Assembly: GCA_047495785.1 (NCBI GenBank)
Contig: JBLDXI010000007.1
Location: 2,542,001-2,606,000, forward strand
Origin: Lepidodermella squamata
Lineage: Eukaryota > Gastrotricha
Length of the DNA stretch: 64,000 nucleotides
Reading direction: 5' to 3'
The translations under genes and the position numbers were made by a program. Every line of letters begins with the position of its first letter. Position 1 is the first letter of the stretch. Under the pieces are notes generated by a model. The model ran no database searches and was not told the origin of the DNA. It was given only the letters and a program-made list of their open reading frames with translations. Shown here one piece after another: positions 20,066 through 31,508 of the stretch.

Positions 20066-22066
20066 TCAATTGGCTCCTGCTGTTGATGCGCTTGAATGCA
20101 GTTTGTTTTCAATGTCTTTGAAAGGATATTCAGGGTGTTCAGCGAGGCCGGGAACAACAGCGGCCATGAGGCGCCGATTCGAGTTCATCGACCCAATAGC
20201 AGCCACGTCATTTTCGTCGAGTTCAAAGTCCCAAATTTGAAAATTGTCAACGATGCGCGACGGCGTTGCGCTTTTAGCGACGACTGAAATGCGACGCTGG
20301 ACTAGCCAACGCAGCACGACTTGCGCCGTGCTTTTGTTGTGTTTCATAGCGATTTGTTTCAGCACCGGGTTGTCGAGGATGTTAATGTAGTTGCCCATCG
20401 GTTGGCCTGTTGCGGGTGACGGCGTGCCAGGGCTGCCGAAGGGTGAGTAAGCCGTCACCATGACGTCCTGTTTTCGGCAGAATTCGGTCAGTTCGTGGTT
20501 TTGAAACACCGGGTGTAGCTCGATTTGATTAACAGCTGGCGGAACGACAGCAGATGCTCGAACTCTAGCTACCTGGAAAACAAATAGACATCAGTTCGAT
20601 TGAAATTATATAAAATTTGGGAATTTAGAATTTATTCGCAGCACTTCCAGCGTGAAATTCGAGTTTTAATTTTAAATTAAAATAATCATTGAAGAATTTT
20701 CCATCATTAATTATTAATTCTCATAGCGACGACATCAGCGATGAATATTGTAAAAAGTGACATTTTTTCGGTATAATTGGATTAATTGATTGCGCCGCAT
20801 AAAGAGGTCGCCAAGGCCAGACATGGTGACCTAGATTCACGTCATTGGTCGAGCAAACTAATGTAGGTCAGCCTTCTCTACAAATTTAGGTCAAACTCGA
20901 AAAGAAAAGCCTGAATTATTTCTCGAAGCTTCGAAATATTTTTCTGCAATATGCCAATGAGCGTCCAAAATAAAGTGCTACGTGTCCCAAAGGTTTCGCA
21001 AGAATTTTTAATTTTTGCAATTTTTTATGAAAGTTTCATAAAAATTCTTTGAAGTGTAACCTATGGAGAGAATCTTCCATTCTTTATCCTCGGTTTTACC
21101 GAGGAAAACCTGGAAACCCCCGATGGTAATTGTTTCGGTAATTTTCGGTATTTATCCGGCTGGGTCGAAATTACCCGGTTTTTCAAATCCCATTCACAAA
21201 ATTTACATAACTGATAATTGATAGAACTTCGCTTCTCATTTTAGAATTTCTGATCCCATTCCTTCGAATTGTCATCATATCTGGTAAAAATATGGAGATT
21301 TTGAAACAGTGAAACGTCAGAAATCATCTTGCCCGTTTTAAAATAAATTTGAGAAAAATATTCAAAAATCTCAAGAAAAAATTAGAAAAACTGAGGACAA
21401 TTTTTGAAAAATTCGAGAATTTGGGAATTTGGGAATTATGAAAAAATTTTGAAAAAATAAATTTTAAAAATTTTGGAATTTGAGAAAAATCTATTTTTCT
21501 AATTTTGAAAATAATTGGAGTGCTTTAATATTGCATACCTGATCAGCATTGCAGTTTGACAAGCCAATAGATCTGGCAAGGCCGGCTTTGACACAATCCT
21601 CCATGCCTTTCCACGTATCCTCCAACGTAACGCCAGGGTCAGTCATCACACGGCCCTGCCTGTCGACGTAAACCAGTCGCTTATCGCCGGCCATGTGTAG
21701 AAAAGGAATCGGGAAGTGTATTAGGTACATGTCGACGTATTTCAAATGCAACGCCTTCAACTGCGCCTTCAAAGCGTCGATAACGCGATGGCGCCGGTGG
21801 AACGACGAAAACAGCTTTGTTGTAATAAATATGTCGTCACGCGACACAATGCGCTTACTGAATATTTCCGTCTGCAACGCGTGGCCGATGATTTGCTCGT
21901 TTTCGTACGCGAACGCCGTGTCGATGTGACGGTAGCCGGCGGCTATTGCGGTGCGCAACGCGACACGCAGTTGATCGGGTTCTTTCATTTGAAATGTTCC
22001 GAAACCAAGCAGCGGCATGTGGCTACCATTGGCTAGTTTGATGAACAGCTGCGATGATTTCGACAT
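20066..22066 (-). CDS. Aldo-keto reductase (AKR family)
   Basis: Two exons: 22066-21539 and 20572-20066, separated by a 966-bp intron with GTATGC donor and TTTTCCAG acceptor. The join reads NADQ|VARV and gives 344 aa, about the usual AKR length. It is an NADPH-dependent carbonyl reductase of the cytosol, forming a single (beta/alpha)8 barrel. The catalytic tetrad is visible in exon 1: Asp and Tyr in HIDTAFAYENE, Lys in ITTKLF, His in YLIHFP. Exon 2 carries PAVNQIELHP and the cofactor-pocket segment VVAKSATPSRI, where many AKRs have IPKS; the lysine is kept but the proline becomes alanine. The C terminus lacks an obvious targeting signal. The substrate cannot be told from the sequence. It is unrelated to its neighbours. 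Confidence 0.9.
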
Positions 22067-23068
22067 TTTTAATTTGTTAAACAGAATTTTTTAATTTCAC
22101 ATGACTAAACAAAATGGAAACAATTATTAGCGACTACTCGTTTTTTCAAGAAATTTTACAAGCCAACGGTGTTACTTGGCCGAGACACCTAGTATACTTC
22201 AGAAGCTATTATTTTTGAATTATTTATATTGGATTAAAAGGGCAAAAATTGAAAAATGTTGGAGAATTCGAAAAAATTGGCATGAGCGGCCTAATTTTTG
22301 CGGTTTTTGCTTTGTTGCGCAAGTGAGACAATAATTACGCAACAATACAAATTCTGGAAAGTGAAAAAATGAACGAATTCGGATTAAATTCGGAAAAAGT
22401 GGTTGAGACAAAAATTTGAAAAATTTGATAAAATTTGATAAAATAAAAAAATATCTATTAAAGAAGGACGAGAGGAAGGAATAGGGTGGCCAGGAAAAGA
22501 TGCTGTTAGGCCTTAATGGGTAAATTAATAAGTAAATTAAAAGGGTCTTCCTATTAGCAGAACCAAATTTACGGTGAGCGGAACCTAATTTACAGTAGCG
22601 GAACCAAATATATGCTGTACCGAAACCAGATTTGCCTGTCAGAGGAGCCAAATTTGGAATTTTCTAGTGGCCTAAAATCACTTTTCGGATATTTCTTGCG
22701 GGTCAAGATCGACCACAATAATTCTAATAAAAACCCCAGTATATTCAGCGTGAAATTCTCTATAAGGCAGAGTGTTCAACTCAGAACTCATGCTTCGCCT
22801 CGAATTCGTAGAATTCTTCAAAAAGTGACTCCTGGCATATTTCGAGTTAGGTTTCGCAAAAAGCTTATTTAGTTCCGCTACTGTAAAATAGGTTCCGCTT
22901 ACCGTAAATTTAATTCTGCTAAAAATATTCTGAAATTAAAAGGTATTGATAAAACCTTTGCTACCGGGGAAGAGAATAACTAAACCGGCCTTTCTATTAT
23001 TGTAGAAAATTTCCTTCCCTGGACTTTCGAGGTTAGCATGCTTTGATTTTTCGATAATCACTGATCTA
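22067..23068. other. Intergenic region rich in repeats
   Basis: No gene is seen. It is AT-rich (many AAATTTGAAAAA-like runs) and contains the foldback element listed at 22554-22920. Confidence 0.4.
22554..22920. repeat. Foldback/MITE with 50-bp inverted ends
   Basis: AGCAGAACCAAATTTACGGT ... GCGGAACC ... ACAGTAGCGGAAC at the left end (about 22556-22606) is mirrored by GTTCCGCTACTGTAAAATAG...TTCTGCT at 22871-22920. The GCGGAACC unit is also repeated within the left arm. No coding capacity; the internal ~260 bp are unique. Confidence 0.7.
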
Positions 23069-23200
23069 CAGGGTGGCCAAAAAGCCGCAGTGGGGCGAAT
23101 TCGATGCGCCTCAAGAGATGAGGAGTTTTAAGAAATTAAAACCGCTCATTAAATTGGTGCGCATCGAATTCGCTCCTCTGCGGCTTTTTTGGCCACCCTG
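23069..23200. mobile_element. Tc1/mariner-type MITE (132 bp)
   Basis: The ends are CAGGGTGGCCAAAAAGCCGC and its near-perfect inverted copy GCGGCTTTTTTGGCCACCCTG, flanked by TA on both sides (23067-23068 and 23201-23202). The inverted match continues inward (GGGGCGAATTCGATGCGC / GCGCATCGAATTCGCTCC). CAGGGTGKCC ends and a TA target are typical of Tc1/mariner-derived miniature elements. Too short for a transposase. Confidence 0.85.
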
Positions 23201-23202
23201 TA

Positions 23203-24348
23203 TCGTATTCGATGTCTATAATCGTTTATTCGGGGATTTTTTGAACTGCTTTTACGATTTATATCGGTATAGAATTAGGAGTGAAAAAAATTGCAAGGGG
23301 GAAACTTTTGCGCCTAAATGCTCTACTCTGAAAAAATTTGATCTCTTCTTACATAGAAATATAGGATAGAATATATTCAAAAATTGCGGTTTAATACCTC
23401 GAAATGTGCTGTTGCTGGGAACGTGACTTGGAATTCTCGCGATCCCAGTAGACAGCCATGCGCGTATATACAAGGTAAAATAACGTAAAAATTCCCTAGT
23501 TCTGTATACATGAAGCTCAACTGCAGATAAGAGCTTTCAATGGTTGCAGATATTATTTTAGCATTTGTTATTCACGTTATTAATATTTAAGCTAGCAGCA
23601 GAGTGATAACAACACTTTAATTGAACATCTAGCGGTCTACGTACCTATTGGTTGAGCTAAATTTATTAAAATATTGAAAATACCTTATTAAAAATCAGAC
23701 AAAAATGTTGAGGAATTGAGCTTCGAGAGAACAATCATCCGGCTCGAGTTGATATAATAATTTTTAAGAATTAAATACCGGCAAATTATATTTGAATTTC
23801 CATCTCGTAGTAGTTTTTTTCATTTTTTGTCGCGCATTTTCTCGTTGTTGATTTGCACCGATGGTAGAGAAATGTTATAGCCGGCGTAGTAGAGTAATGC
23901 ATAATAATATAATATCTGCCGCTTGTTGTGTCTGGCAGGCTTTATAACATGCCTGCCACGTGACGTTCCAGAATTGCCGGCGCGCTATAAACACGGCCAC
24001 GTGACTCTCTCATGTGCGATTTTTTATCACAAAAAAACAACTGCGCGCTATGCCAAAAAAGCCGCAATAACAAAAAAATATATAGCATTGCGCAGTCGAT
24101 TTTTTCACCTCAAAACTATTTTTTGCTATTCATCAGCTATTTTTAGCTGCAATTTCCGGAGCAAAAATAAAAAACAAACACATTTTTTATTGAATGCGTA
24201 AGTAAATTCGCAAAAAATCCTGTTTAAAAAATAGAATAATTCATGAGCACAAATCATAGAGAATAGAATAGGTAACTCTATTCTCTATGGCACAAATTTA
24301 AAATAAAAATACTCATTACTCTGGGTAATTCAAAATTTCAAATTTTAT
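23203..24348. other. Intergenic region
   Basis: No gene is recognised. A perfect-looking short hairpin (CATAGAGAATAGA...TCTATTCTCTATG) sits near 24257-24291. Confidence 0.4.
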
Positions 24349-24777
24349 TCATAATTTCGGTTCGCATTCACCTGTCACAAATTCGCGTGATTGAAACAGG
24401 TAGTAATAAAATTCGCACGTGTAAGAAATAGCCAAAATCAGCCAAAAAGCCACTGCGAAAACGATCCCGAGCGATGCCAGGCCTATCGTTGACAAGTAGT
24501 ATCGGCGTTGTTGCCTCGCGTCGATTTTAGCCGGATCCTTTAAAGAGTAAATTATCGACGGTACAGCGCAGCAAAATGCGCCTAGAACCGCTGATGTGAT
24601 CGATAGAATTAAGGCGGATTTTCGCAATTTTCGCTGCGTTTCTTCGTCGAGTTCGTCTTCCAATTCCAACTCTTGCCGTTCGGCTATGTCAAGATCTTCG
24701 AGCTTTTTGCCGACTATTGCAACTTGGGAGGATGCATAAGACATTTCATCATCATTCGCTGATTGTTGCAATTCCAT
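24349..24777 (-). CDS. Small two-helix membrane protein, CD225/dispanin-like
   Basis: Single exon, 142 aa. Residues 1-50 are acidic and cytoplasmic (ERQELELEDELDEE). Two hydrophobic helices follow, SALILSITSAVLGAFCCAVP and LSTIGLASLGIVFAVAFWLI, joined by a short polar loop IIYSLKDPAKIDARQQRRYY. The order 'double Cys, P, YS-K, D-basic loop, second helix' resembles CD225/dispanin (IFITM-like) proteins, which act in intracellular and plasma membranes. The similarity is pattern-level only; a generic tetraspan-fragment or unrelated two-helix protein is possible. The tail contains two cysteines. A terminal 3' flank is AT-rich without a clear AATAAA. Confidence 0.55.
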   Translation of the reverse strand: MELQQSANDDEMSYASSQVAIVGKKLEDLDIAERQELELEDELDEETQRKLRKSALILSITSAVLGAFCCAVPSIIYSLKDPAKIDARQQRRYYLSTIGLASLGIVFAVAFWLILAISYTCEFYYYLFQSREFVTGECEPKL

Positions 24778-25251
24778 GCCACTGAAATTTTCGATTTAAA
24801 TCGAAATATTTCTAAAAAATGCGAGAAAATGTTGAATCCCTAACGCATTGAAACTTTGAATTCTCGAAATTCCCAATAATGACCTTATGGTATGCAAATG
24901 GGAATCCAAAATTTGTCCGAATCTCCAACAGCTTTTAAAGCTGAAAATCAGAAAAAATACAGAAATTTCCCAAAATTCGCGGAAAAATTAGGAATAAAAT
25001 TGCAGAATCCTTCGAGCAGAAACATCACGGTTTAAAGCTTTTTTCTAAGATTCCAGCAAAATGATGACCAAATAAGCTGAGAAATCTAACAATTAAACGT
25101 ATAATACTCAGGAGATTATCCTAATTTTTGAAAACTCGTTCAACTTCAAAATTTGTGTAATTTTATTCAAAAATTCAACGAAGCGTGGAAGCTATTTACA
25201 AACAAAAAGAGCATGTCGATGTTGTTTATTTTCATCCCAAAATTCGCATTT

Positions 25252-26198
25252 TTATTTTCGCTGGAAAACATTCCGCATATTATCAATTTTGACCCTCTGA
25301 ATTTGCTCGTCCAAGGTTAGCTGCTTTGAATGGCCAGTTGCACTAGGCCGAGATTCAGCCGCCTGTTTCTGCTCCGCCTCTTCCTCGCTCAGTTTAACCG
25401 CCCGCTCGTGGATGAGGCGACACGCGGTGAACACCTGTTGGCTCTCAGCCAAGTTCAACGCCCGGTCATGGACGGCTAAACACGCCATAGCGCTGTCATT
25501 TTGAAAATTCGTATGACCATCGTAGCAACTGAAACCAGCCAACAAGCCGCTTTCAAACCGCTGAGTTTGCGCGATTTGAGGCTCGTAAGGACTGTAAGCC
25601 AGCATTGAGTCTCGCCCGAGAACGACCAATTGATTGGTAATCGCATCGTAGGTCACGGTCAAAAAATTCCACGTGTGCTTCTTGATAACTGCGAATTTCG
25701 CTATTAATTGAGCTGGATAGCTAGATTTTGATAGAATTAAGGAGGCTGGCTCTACGGCTGAATAATGAAAGCTGAGTCCGTTGCACGTAGTAGCCGTAGT
25801 AAGTAGTCCCGAGTCTTTTTCGCCGGCGTAGAGGGCGAATGAGACTGAAAATGAGGGTGAAGGGGCGCGGAATCGGCTTTCGAACAAGTAACCCTGGCCT
25901 CGAGTTGTGTTGACAGTCAGCGAGGTTTCGTTAAATGAAAATGGCCCCGGGAAGGCTGAATTGATGGCGCCGCGGTGGCGAGAGGCCGGGCGGTGAAGAC
26001 CGCCTAGATCGGCTAGTCCTGTTCGGGAGTCAAGCGGCCAGAAAGCTACGATGCTTGCCGGGTCTGGCATGTAGACAGCCGATGCAGTAATACATGCTTG
26101 AAAAAATATTATAATGAAAATTGAAAAAATAGTTCATAATTATTTAATTTACCGGCTTGAATGACTAGCGAGGCAAAAAATTCCGGTAGAACTCGCAT
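25252..26198 (-). CDS. Secreted laminin-G-like (concanavalin-fold) protein
   Basis: Two exons: 26198-26153 and 26096-25252, with a 56-bp intron (GTAAAT...TTTTTTCAAG). The joined product is about 296 aa and begins MRVLPEFFASLVIQAACITASA, a signal peptide that only appears when the small first exon is included. Residues ~28-225 look like a laminin-G/pentraxin-type sandwich: VAFWPLDSRTGLADLGG, then FSVSFALYAGEKDSGLL, KKHTWNFLTVTYDAITNQLVVLG and a terminal MACLAVHDRALNLAESQQVF (the 'ALs..ei..ly' ending of LamG_3 domains). Four cysteines could form disulphides. A charged C-terminal tail (EEEAEQKQAAE) may be coiled. Function is extracellular binding of unknown partner; no enzyme motif. Confidence 0.7.
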
Positions 26199-26996
26199 TT
26201 TTTCAGCTGAAAAATCTCAGTAAAAAACTACAATACATTTGGTTAAGAACAATTATTATATTATTGAAGGCTTATCATTCCGGTCTTATCAGCAACCTCT
26301 CTCCTGCTGTTATTGATGATTCACCCCATAACTGAGGCGAAAATATTTTCCGCGCTGAGTCTCGCCTTGTCTGCAATATATTTTTTCTTTTATCTGTAAA
26401 CACCTTGTGGTCATTTTTTACGAAGATTGATGGGTTTCGGGTACTTCACAGCTGAGCTCAGTGGCCTTGTTTACTGTTTACGACACGCATGATTGATTAT
26501 ATAAATGGAGCGCGGAAAAAATACCGCAGCGGAAGTTTTACCGTGATAATTCATACCGAAACGGAAGCTCGCTACCATTTCAATTAGGAAATGTAGAAAA
26601 GGCAGAGAAGTCTTCAGTTTTATTTGAAAATTTAAAAAAATTATGAAAATATGCAAAAAACTAATACCGCCATTTGAGGCCATTTGATGATAATTTCAGG
26701 CTATTCGGTGAAAAATATTTTCTTGGGCAAAATAAAAATAAATTATTTCAATGACCCCTGAACCCCGCTGTATCGTGGGACTTGCATAAAAATTAACAAA
26801 TTTGCATAAAAGTGCGCAGAAAATATTTTGTGGCCCGCACTCGAACCCTCGCCTCGCACATTATTGGTATCATAAAACGGCATAGCGAACCCTTAAATTA
26901 TAGCCCCACACCTGAGAGCCATTCGCCTCAGGGAAATAACCATTATTTTTTTACCTTTTGCCAAATAGCCTCAAATGACGGTATTTTATATTATGC
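26199..26996. other. Intergenic region
   Basis: No gene is recognised on either strand. It contains the 5' flank of the laminin-G-like gene and the 3' flank of the first Patched-related gene. Confidence 0.4.
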
Positions 26997-29900
26997 TCAT
27001 AGATGAGCGCAAATCGAGCATCCCGTACAATTTTCGTTGTGATGAATAGATATCACATTTTCATAACAAATATTTTCCTTATTCTCATCATCATCGTTAT
27101 CATCTTCACGTCGGAAAATCGTAGCCACAGCTCTAGGCGATTGCGATAGATCCCGTGTTTTTTGATCGCTTTCGATGCTGAAATGGCGAATTCCTCGCAT
27201 TCGAACTGAATCATCTGAGCTGGGCTGGAAAACAGTGAATGATAACACGTCTTCCTCGGAATAAACTCCAACGCTGGAAGATAAGGAAGAAGCGCTATGA
27301 GGCCGTTTTCTCCTTAAAACCGCCTTGATAGAACTGGGCGTTTGCTCCTCTGCCAGGCCGTAATTCGCTCGATCCGGAGGAGGAATGCCGGCATTTGATG
27401 GCCCGAAAAGTGACAAGAAAGCTGGGACGAAAATTAGGGCGTGTAATATCGATAGGAAAACCGATAGAAACATCATCCGGAAAAACGTTGAGAAAATATA
27501 AGCATCACTCGTGCTCATAGCGATGACGGAAAGAGTCGTTCCTATACAGGCTGGAATGGCGGCTAGAGCGACTTCTTCGATCAAAGCCCTGGTTTTCACC
27601 AGCCGAGCTTGCGGCGGGCTCAGATCGGCGTGATTCGGCACTTCACTGACGAGAAAGACGTAAATAGGATGGGCGATTAAATCCGAACAAAAGCTGATAG
27701 CGATGAGGAGATTGATCAGAGTTATTGAGTCGAGATCCATGTCCCATAGTTGCATCATACCGACGATACCCAGCAGGACTGATGTCACGAAAACAGTTAC
27801 CCAGAATAGGCAAGCGGGATGAGGAATGAAGAAAATCGCAACTGCGACTGTCGCACCTAAAAAAAGACGAAAAATACCCTTATTACTTGACAACTCATCA
27901 AAAAGTGCGCGCTATCAAATAAAAACGGGTAATTATGTCGAAATGCGCCCAAAAATTCAAAAATGATTGAAAAATGAAATAAAAATGACTCATGATGAGC
28001 AATTTGAGTAAAAGCGTGACCTAGAAACGTTTGAACTATAATTACCCATTATTGCTTGACAATTTTGCAAATGCGCGCGTATTAAAATATGTAATAAATG
28101 TCGCGCACAATCAAATGAAAAGGGGCAATTTACCCAGCGTCATTCCGCAGTAATACAGCGTTGTTGGAACAGCAGTTAGGTAGTTATCATAGAGCAGAAA
28201 ATTGTCGCCATACGCGTAAATATCAAGTTCAGGTCTGTAAGATTCGATGACCTTACGAAGTGACGTCATCATTCCGATTTGCCGATCAGCAGACGTTAAT
28301 TCCCTGGCCCGAAATTTGAATCGAACTTTGACTATTTTTGTCGCATTTGGGTTGATCCTTATATCGCCGCCGTGGCTGCGGTATGATTTCATTGTTTTCA
28401 AATCATAACTATCAAGAAATCCGCCGGGATATTGACGAATTTCGTAGATAAGACTCTCGCTTGAATTTACGTTCACTCCAGTAAAATTCAGCCATTTTTC
28501 GAAATCTGTCAGCCAGCATTTGGTTTGTTTCGGCCAGAAATACCCAGTTCGATGGATTTTATCCACAAAATCAAGAACTCGTGATCGAATTTTTGGTCGG
28601 CTGTAATCCAGCTCGTTATTGATAACCACCTTAACCTCATCAGCGTAATCCGAAAACAACAGCCGTTGTTGTTTCGTGTAGTCGAACATGTTCGAACTTG
28701 ATCGATAGACTCGTTCTGGCTTCAAGCCAATTTCCAGTTGAGTCACAGACCAAGCACATAGAGCTACGTAGCCGAAGAACAGGGCGATTGAAACACCTCG
28801 AACTGGAGCTTTTATCATAAAATCGACGACTTTTGTAACTAAAGGACTTCTTCCACTTGATTTTTTAGGAAAATTTGAGCACAAAATTCCGCCCTGGTTT
28901 TTCGGGACTTTGAAGCAACAACAACAGGAATGAAGCTGATTTTGTTCCATGTAGCCGCAAATTGCGAGAAAAGGCGCGAAAATCGTCATTTGTCCCACAA
29001 AATCGAAGACCATAGCCGCGATCGCGTAAATCGATAATTTGTTAATCAAAGGAAACGGCGTGTAATTCCCCACCACAAAATCGATTAAATTGATCAAAAA
29101 CGTGATAAAAATCGTCGTGCCGCCTATATGCATTGAAACCATCATCCGTTCCTCTACTGGAAGGTTAGGATCAGTTCTAGACCAGGCTTCTAACGCGATG
29201 AACATATCGTCTAGGCCGATGGCTAGGACTAAAAGTGGGACAGCCATTAGAATCGGGTTGAAATCAGGCTCGACCCATAAACAAAGACCGAAACCGGTCG
29301 AACAGGCGAAAAGCGTGGCCAGGACCCCAACCACCCCAGCCCAGGGTTTCGAGGTAACTGAATCCCTACCCAAAGCTCCAACACAGCACCATAGCATTAG
29401 GGCGATGAAGGTTAGGCCAATTTTAGGCACCATCACCAAAATCAACGACTCTTGCTCACCGGACCGTTGCGTCTCAGTCATCCACGTGTAGCCGAAATAG
29501 GGTGACTCAAACTTGTTGCTGCGTAAAAACCTGTCCAGGGCATCTTCCCATTTCAGCCAAATTGAATTCAAGAGTTTAACCTTATCGAATGGCATCGTGT
29601 TCATGCAATAAACTAGCCGGACAGCTTCGAAAGATTTGACCTGGTCAGAATCGCGGCTGATTGTCTCAACCTTTGACACGTATTTACTGAAGTCATTATG
29701 TAGGAATTGAGGGTATGTAAGGCCAACGCCGGGTATTTGGCTGAATAGCAGATTTAGCGGATCGGTTTCAGTTTCATCCGAGTCGAAATCTGATCCTAAC
29801 AACTGCCGGACGACTCTCAGCGAGAATCCGGCACATTCGCCAGTGCCTTGTCTCGTGCATAGACTATCGTCGATATCAGGATAGTCATAACTAGATTCGT

Positions 29901-30872
29901 ACCGGTAATTAACCATTTTCCCATTTGCCATCACAGGAACGGAGATGTTTCGAATCATTCGTTCGAATCGGTCAATTTCAGCGAAGGCTTGCTTTGAGAA
30001 TAAATTGTAATTTCGACCGCTGGATTCGTTGTGTTTCGCGATTAGAATGATGGAACTTGGCCGACAAGCTTGGGCGTAGGCATCGGGTACAATGAATCGA
30101 TCGCTTATGTCCCGTTTCTTACGACTCACTTCGTAGTCCGAATAATAATCGGATTCGTTCAAATGGTGTTCCAAATTTTCTGAAAAATATTTGAAACATC
30201 AAATTTGGAAAATATAAATTTTGTGGAAAAATTTAAACAAATTTGAATTTTTTATTTTTTTCCAAATTGTCTGAAAAATTGAAATTATTTGAAAAAATCA
30301 CATTTGAAATTTGAAATTTTAATTTTGTGAAAGAATTAAAAAAATTGAATTTCAATAAAATCGAGAACATTTTTATTATTTTAATTTGTGGTACCTGATG
30401 TGATATTTTGAGTCGAATTCGGGGCGTTCATTTGTGGCTCTGGGGTCGAAAAAGGATCCTGCGGCCATTCCCGATTGAAATCGATGAAATCAAGCGATTC
30501 AGTAGTAGTCATACGATTTCGACTCGGGCTGTTGTACAAAATAGTCGGGAAACGACTCGGCCTCTCCGGCTCGTCTACGTCGAACAAAATCGTGACCTTC
30601 CTTTCGTTAATCGACGGGCTATCAGTCGGTAAATAGTCTTCATTTGTCACCTGCTGCAGTTTGACTCGATAAATTCCGGCTGAAAATACAAGCCCGATGC
30701 CGATTGATGCGCATAAGATTTGGGCCGGGAATTTTCCGACGAATATGCCGTACCATGCTGTGACATAGGCGAGTAAATTAGGCAGGATCATCCAGGTGAG
30801 CTTGGGGAAAACTGGCCGCAGTTTTTTCCTACGACTCGGATCATCGCTTCTCCGCTTACAACACGATATCAT
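26997..30872 (-). CDS. Patched-related (RND/SSD) membrane protein 1
   Basis: Three exons: 30872-30395, 30179-28134 and 27856-26997; joins are in frame and give about 1,127 aa. Patched-related proteins are 12-helix RND-type transporters with a sterol-sensing domain, implicated in lipid/sterol handling and cuticle biology in nematodes. Here TM1 follows PVFPKLTWMILPNLLAYVTAWYG, then EDYLPTDSPS, a basic SRKKRDIS site and the first lumenal domain. The SSD (about residues 415-590) includes KPWAGVVGVLATLFACSTGF and AIGLDDMFIALEAW, in which the Asp pair is the RND-type GxDD motif. A CCCCF cysteine run follows. The second half has GLKPERVYRSSS, a second lumenal domain, YYCGMTLG|GATVA at the exon 2/3 join, and CSDLIAHPIY in TM10. 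The cytoplasmic tail is serine-rich and lacks the MLPA-FN end seen in copies 3 and 4. Confidence 0.85.
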
Positions 30873-31508
30873 TTTAACCGTTTAATTTCAGCCTCCATTT
30901 TTCGCTTGATGGGGTCAAGAATCGAACTACAGAGAAAGTATAAAATTTAATGAATTTTCTAGAAAATTAGGATGAACTTTAAATTGCATTAATTTTAGAA
31001 GAAAATGATTTGTCGATGATTTCATTTAGGAAAAATATTTATGTCATTCTGAACGTGAGATTATTCTAAAGCAGAATTTGCTCAAGCATAGCAATATTAA
31101 TGCTATTATTTAGCGTAATAATACTGCTATGCAGGGGCACGTGTGTGCAATTGCCGGCCTCGTGCACATTTTTATTGATTTTTTTACGCGCACACACACT
31201 GCGTACCGGGTCGTATAAAGAAAAAGAGGCGTGTCACCAGGTGATATATACCTAATAATCACAATAACCCGTGTCAAATAAATGGCCGCCAAAACACACA
31301 CATCACTGCGAGTCATAGCGACTGGCCTTGCTTGCACTGCTGCTTAATCCATATTATATATAAAAAAAGCGGCACGAGAGACAAACACGCGTGGGTGCTT
31401 AGATAAATAACAACATTTTTATTATAATAAAGGAGTAAAAAAGCCATCATTAGCTGAGTGCGCACGCGAACGTGCCATTAATTCATTGCGAAAAAATTAA
31501 AAAACATT
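30873..31508. other. Intergenic region
   Basis: Separates Patched-related genes 1 and 2; no gene seen. TTTATT at 31418-31423, the complement of AATAAA, is about 86 bp past the stop of gene 2 and is its likely poly(A) signal. Confidence 0.45.

Noticed and set aside
22220-22651. 143-aa minus-strand frame
   Set aside because: Low-complexity Phe/Leu-rich translation of AT-rich DNA, and its start overlaps the foldback element.
26811-26905. GGTTCGAGTGCGGG-like string on the minus strand suggesting a tRNA T-arm
   Set aside because: No acceptor, D- or anticodon stem could be paired around it; probably chance.
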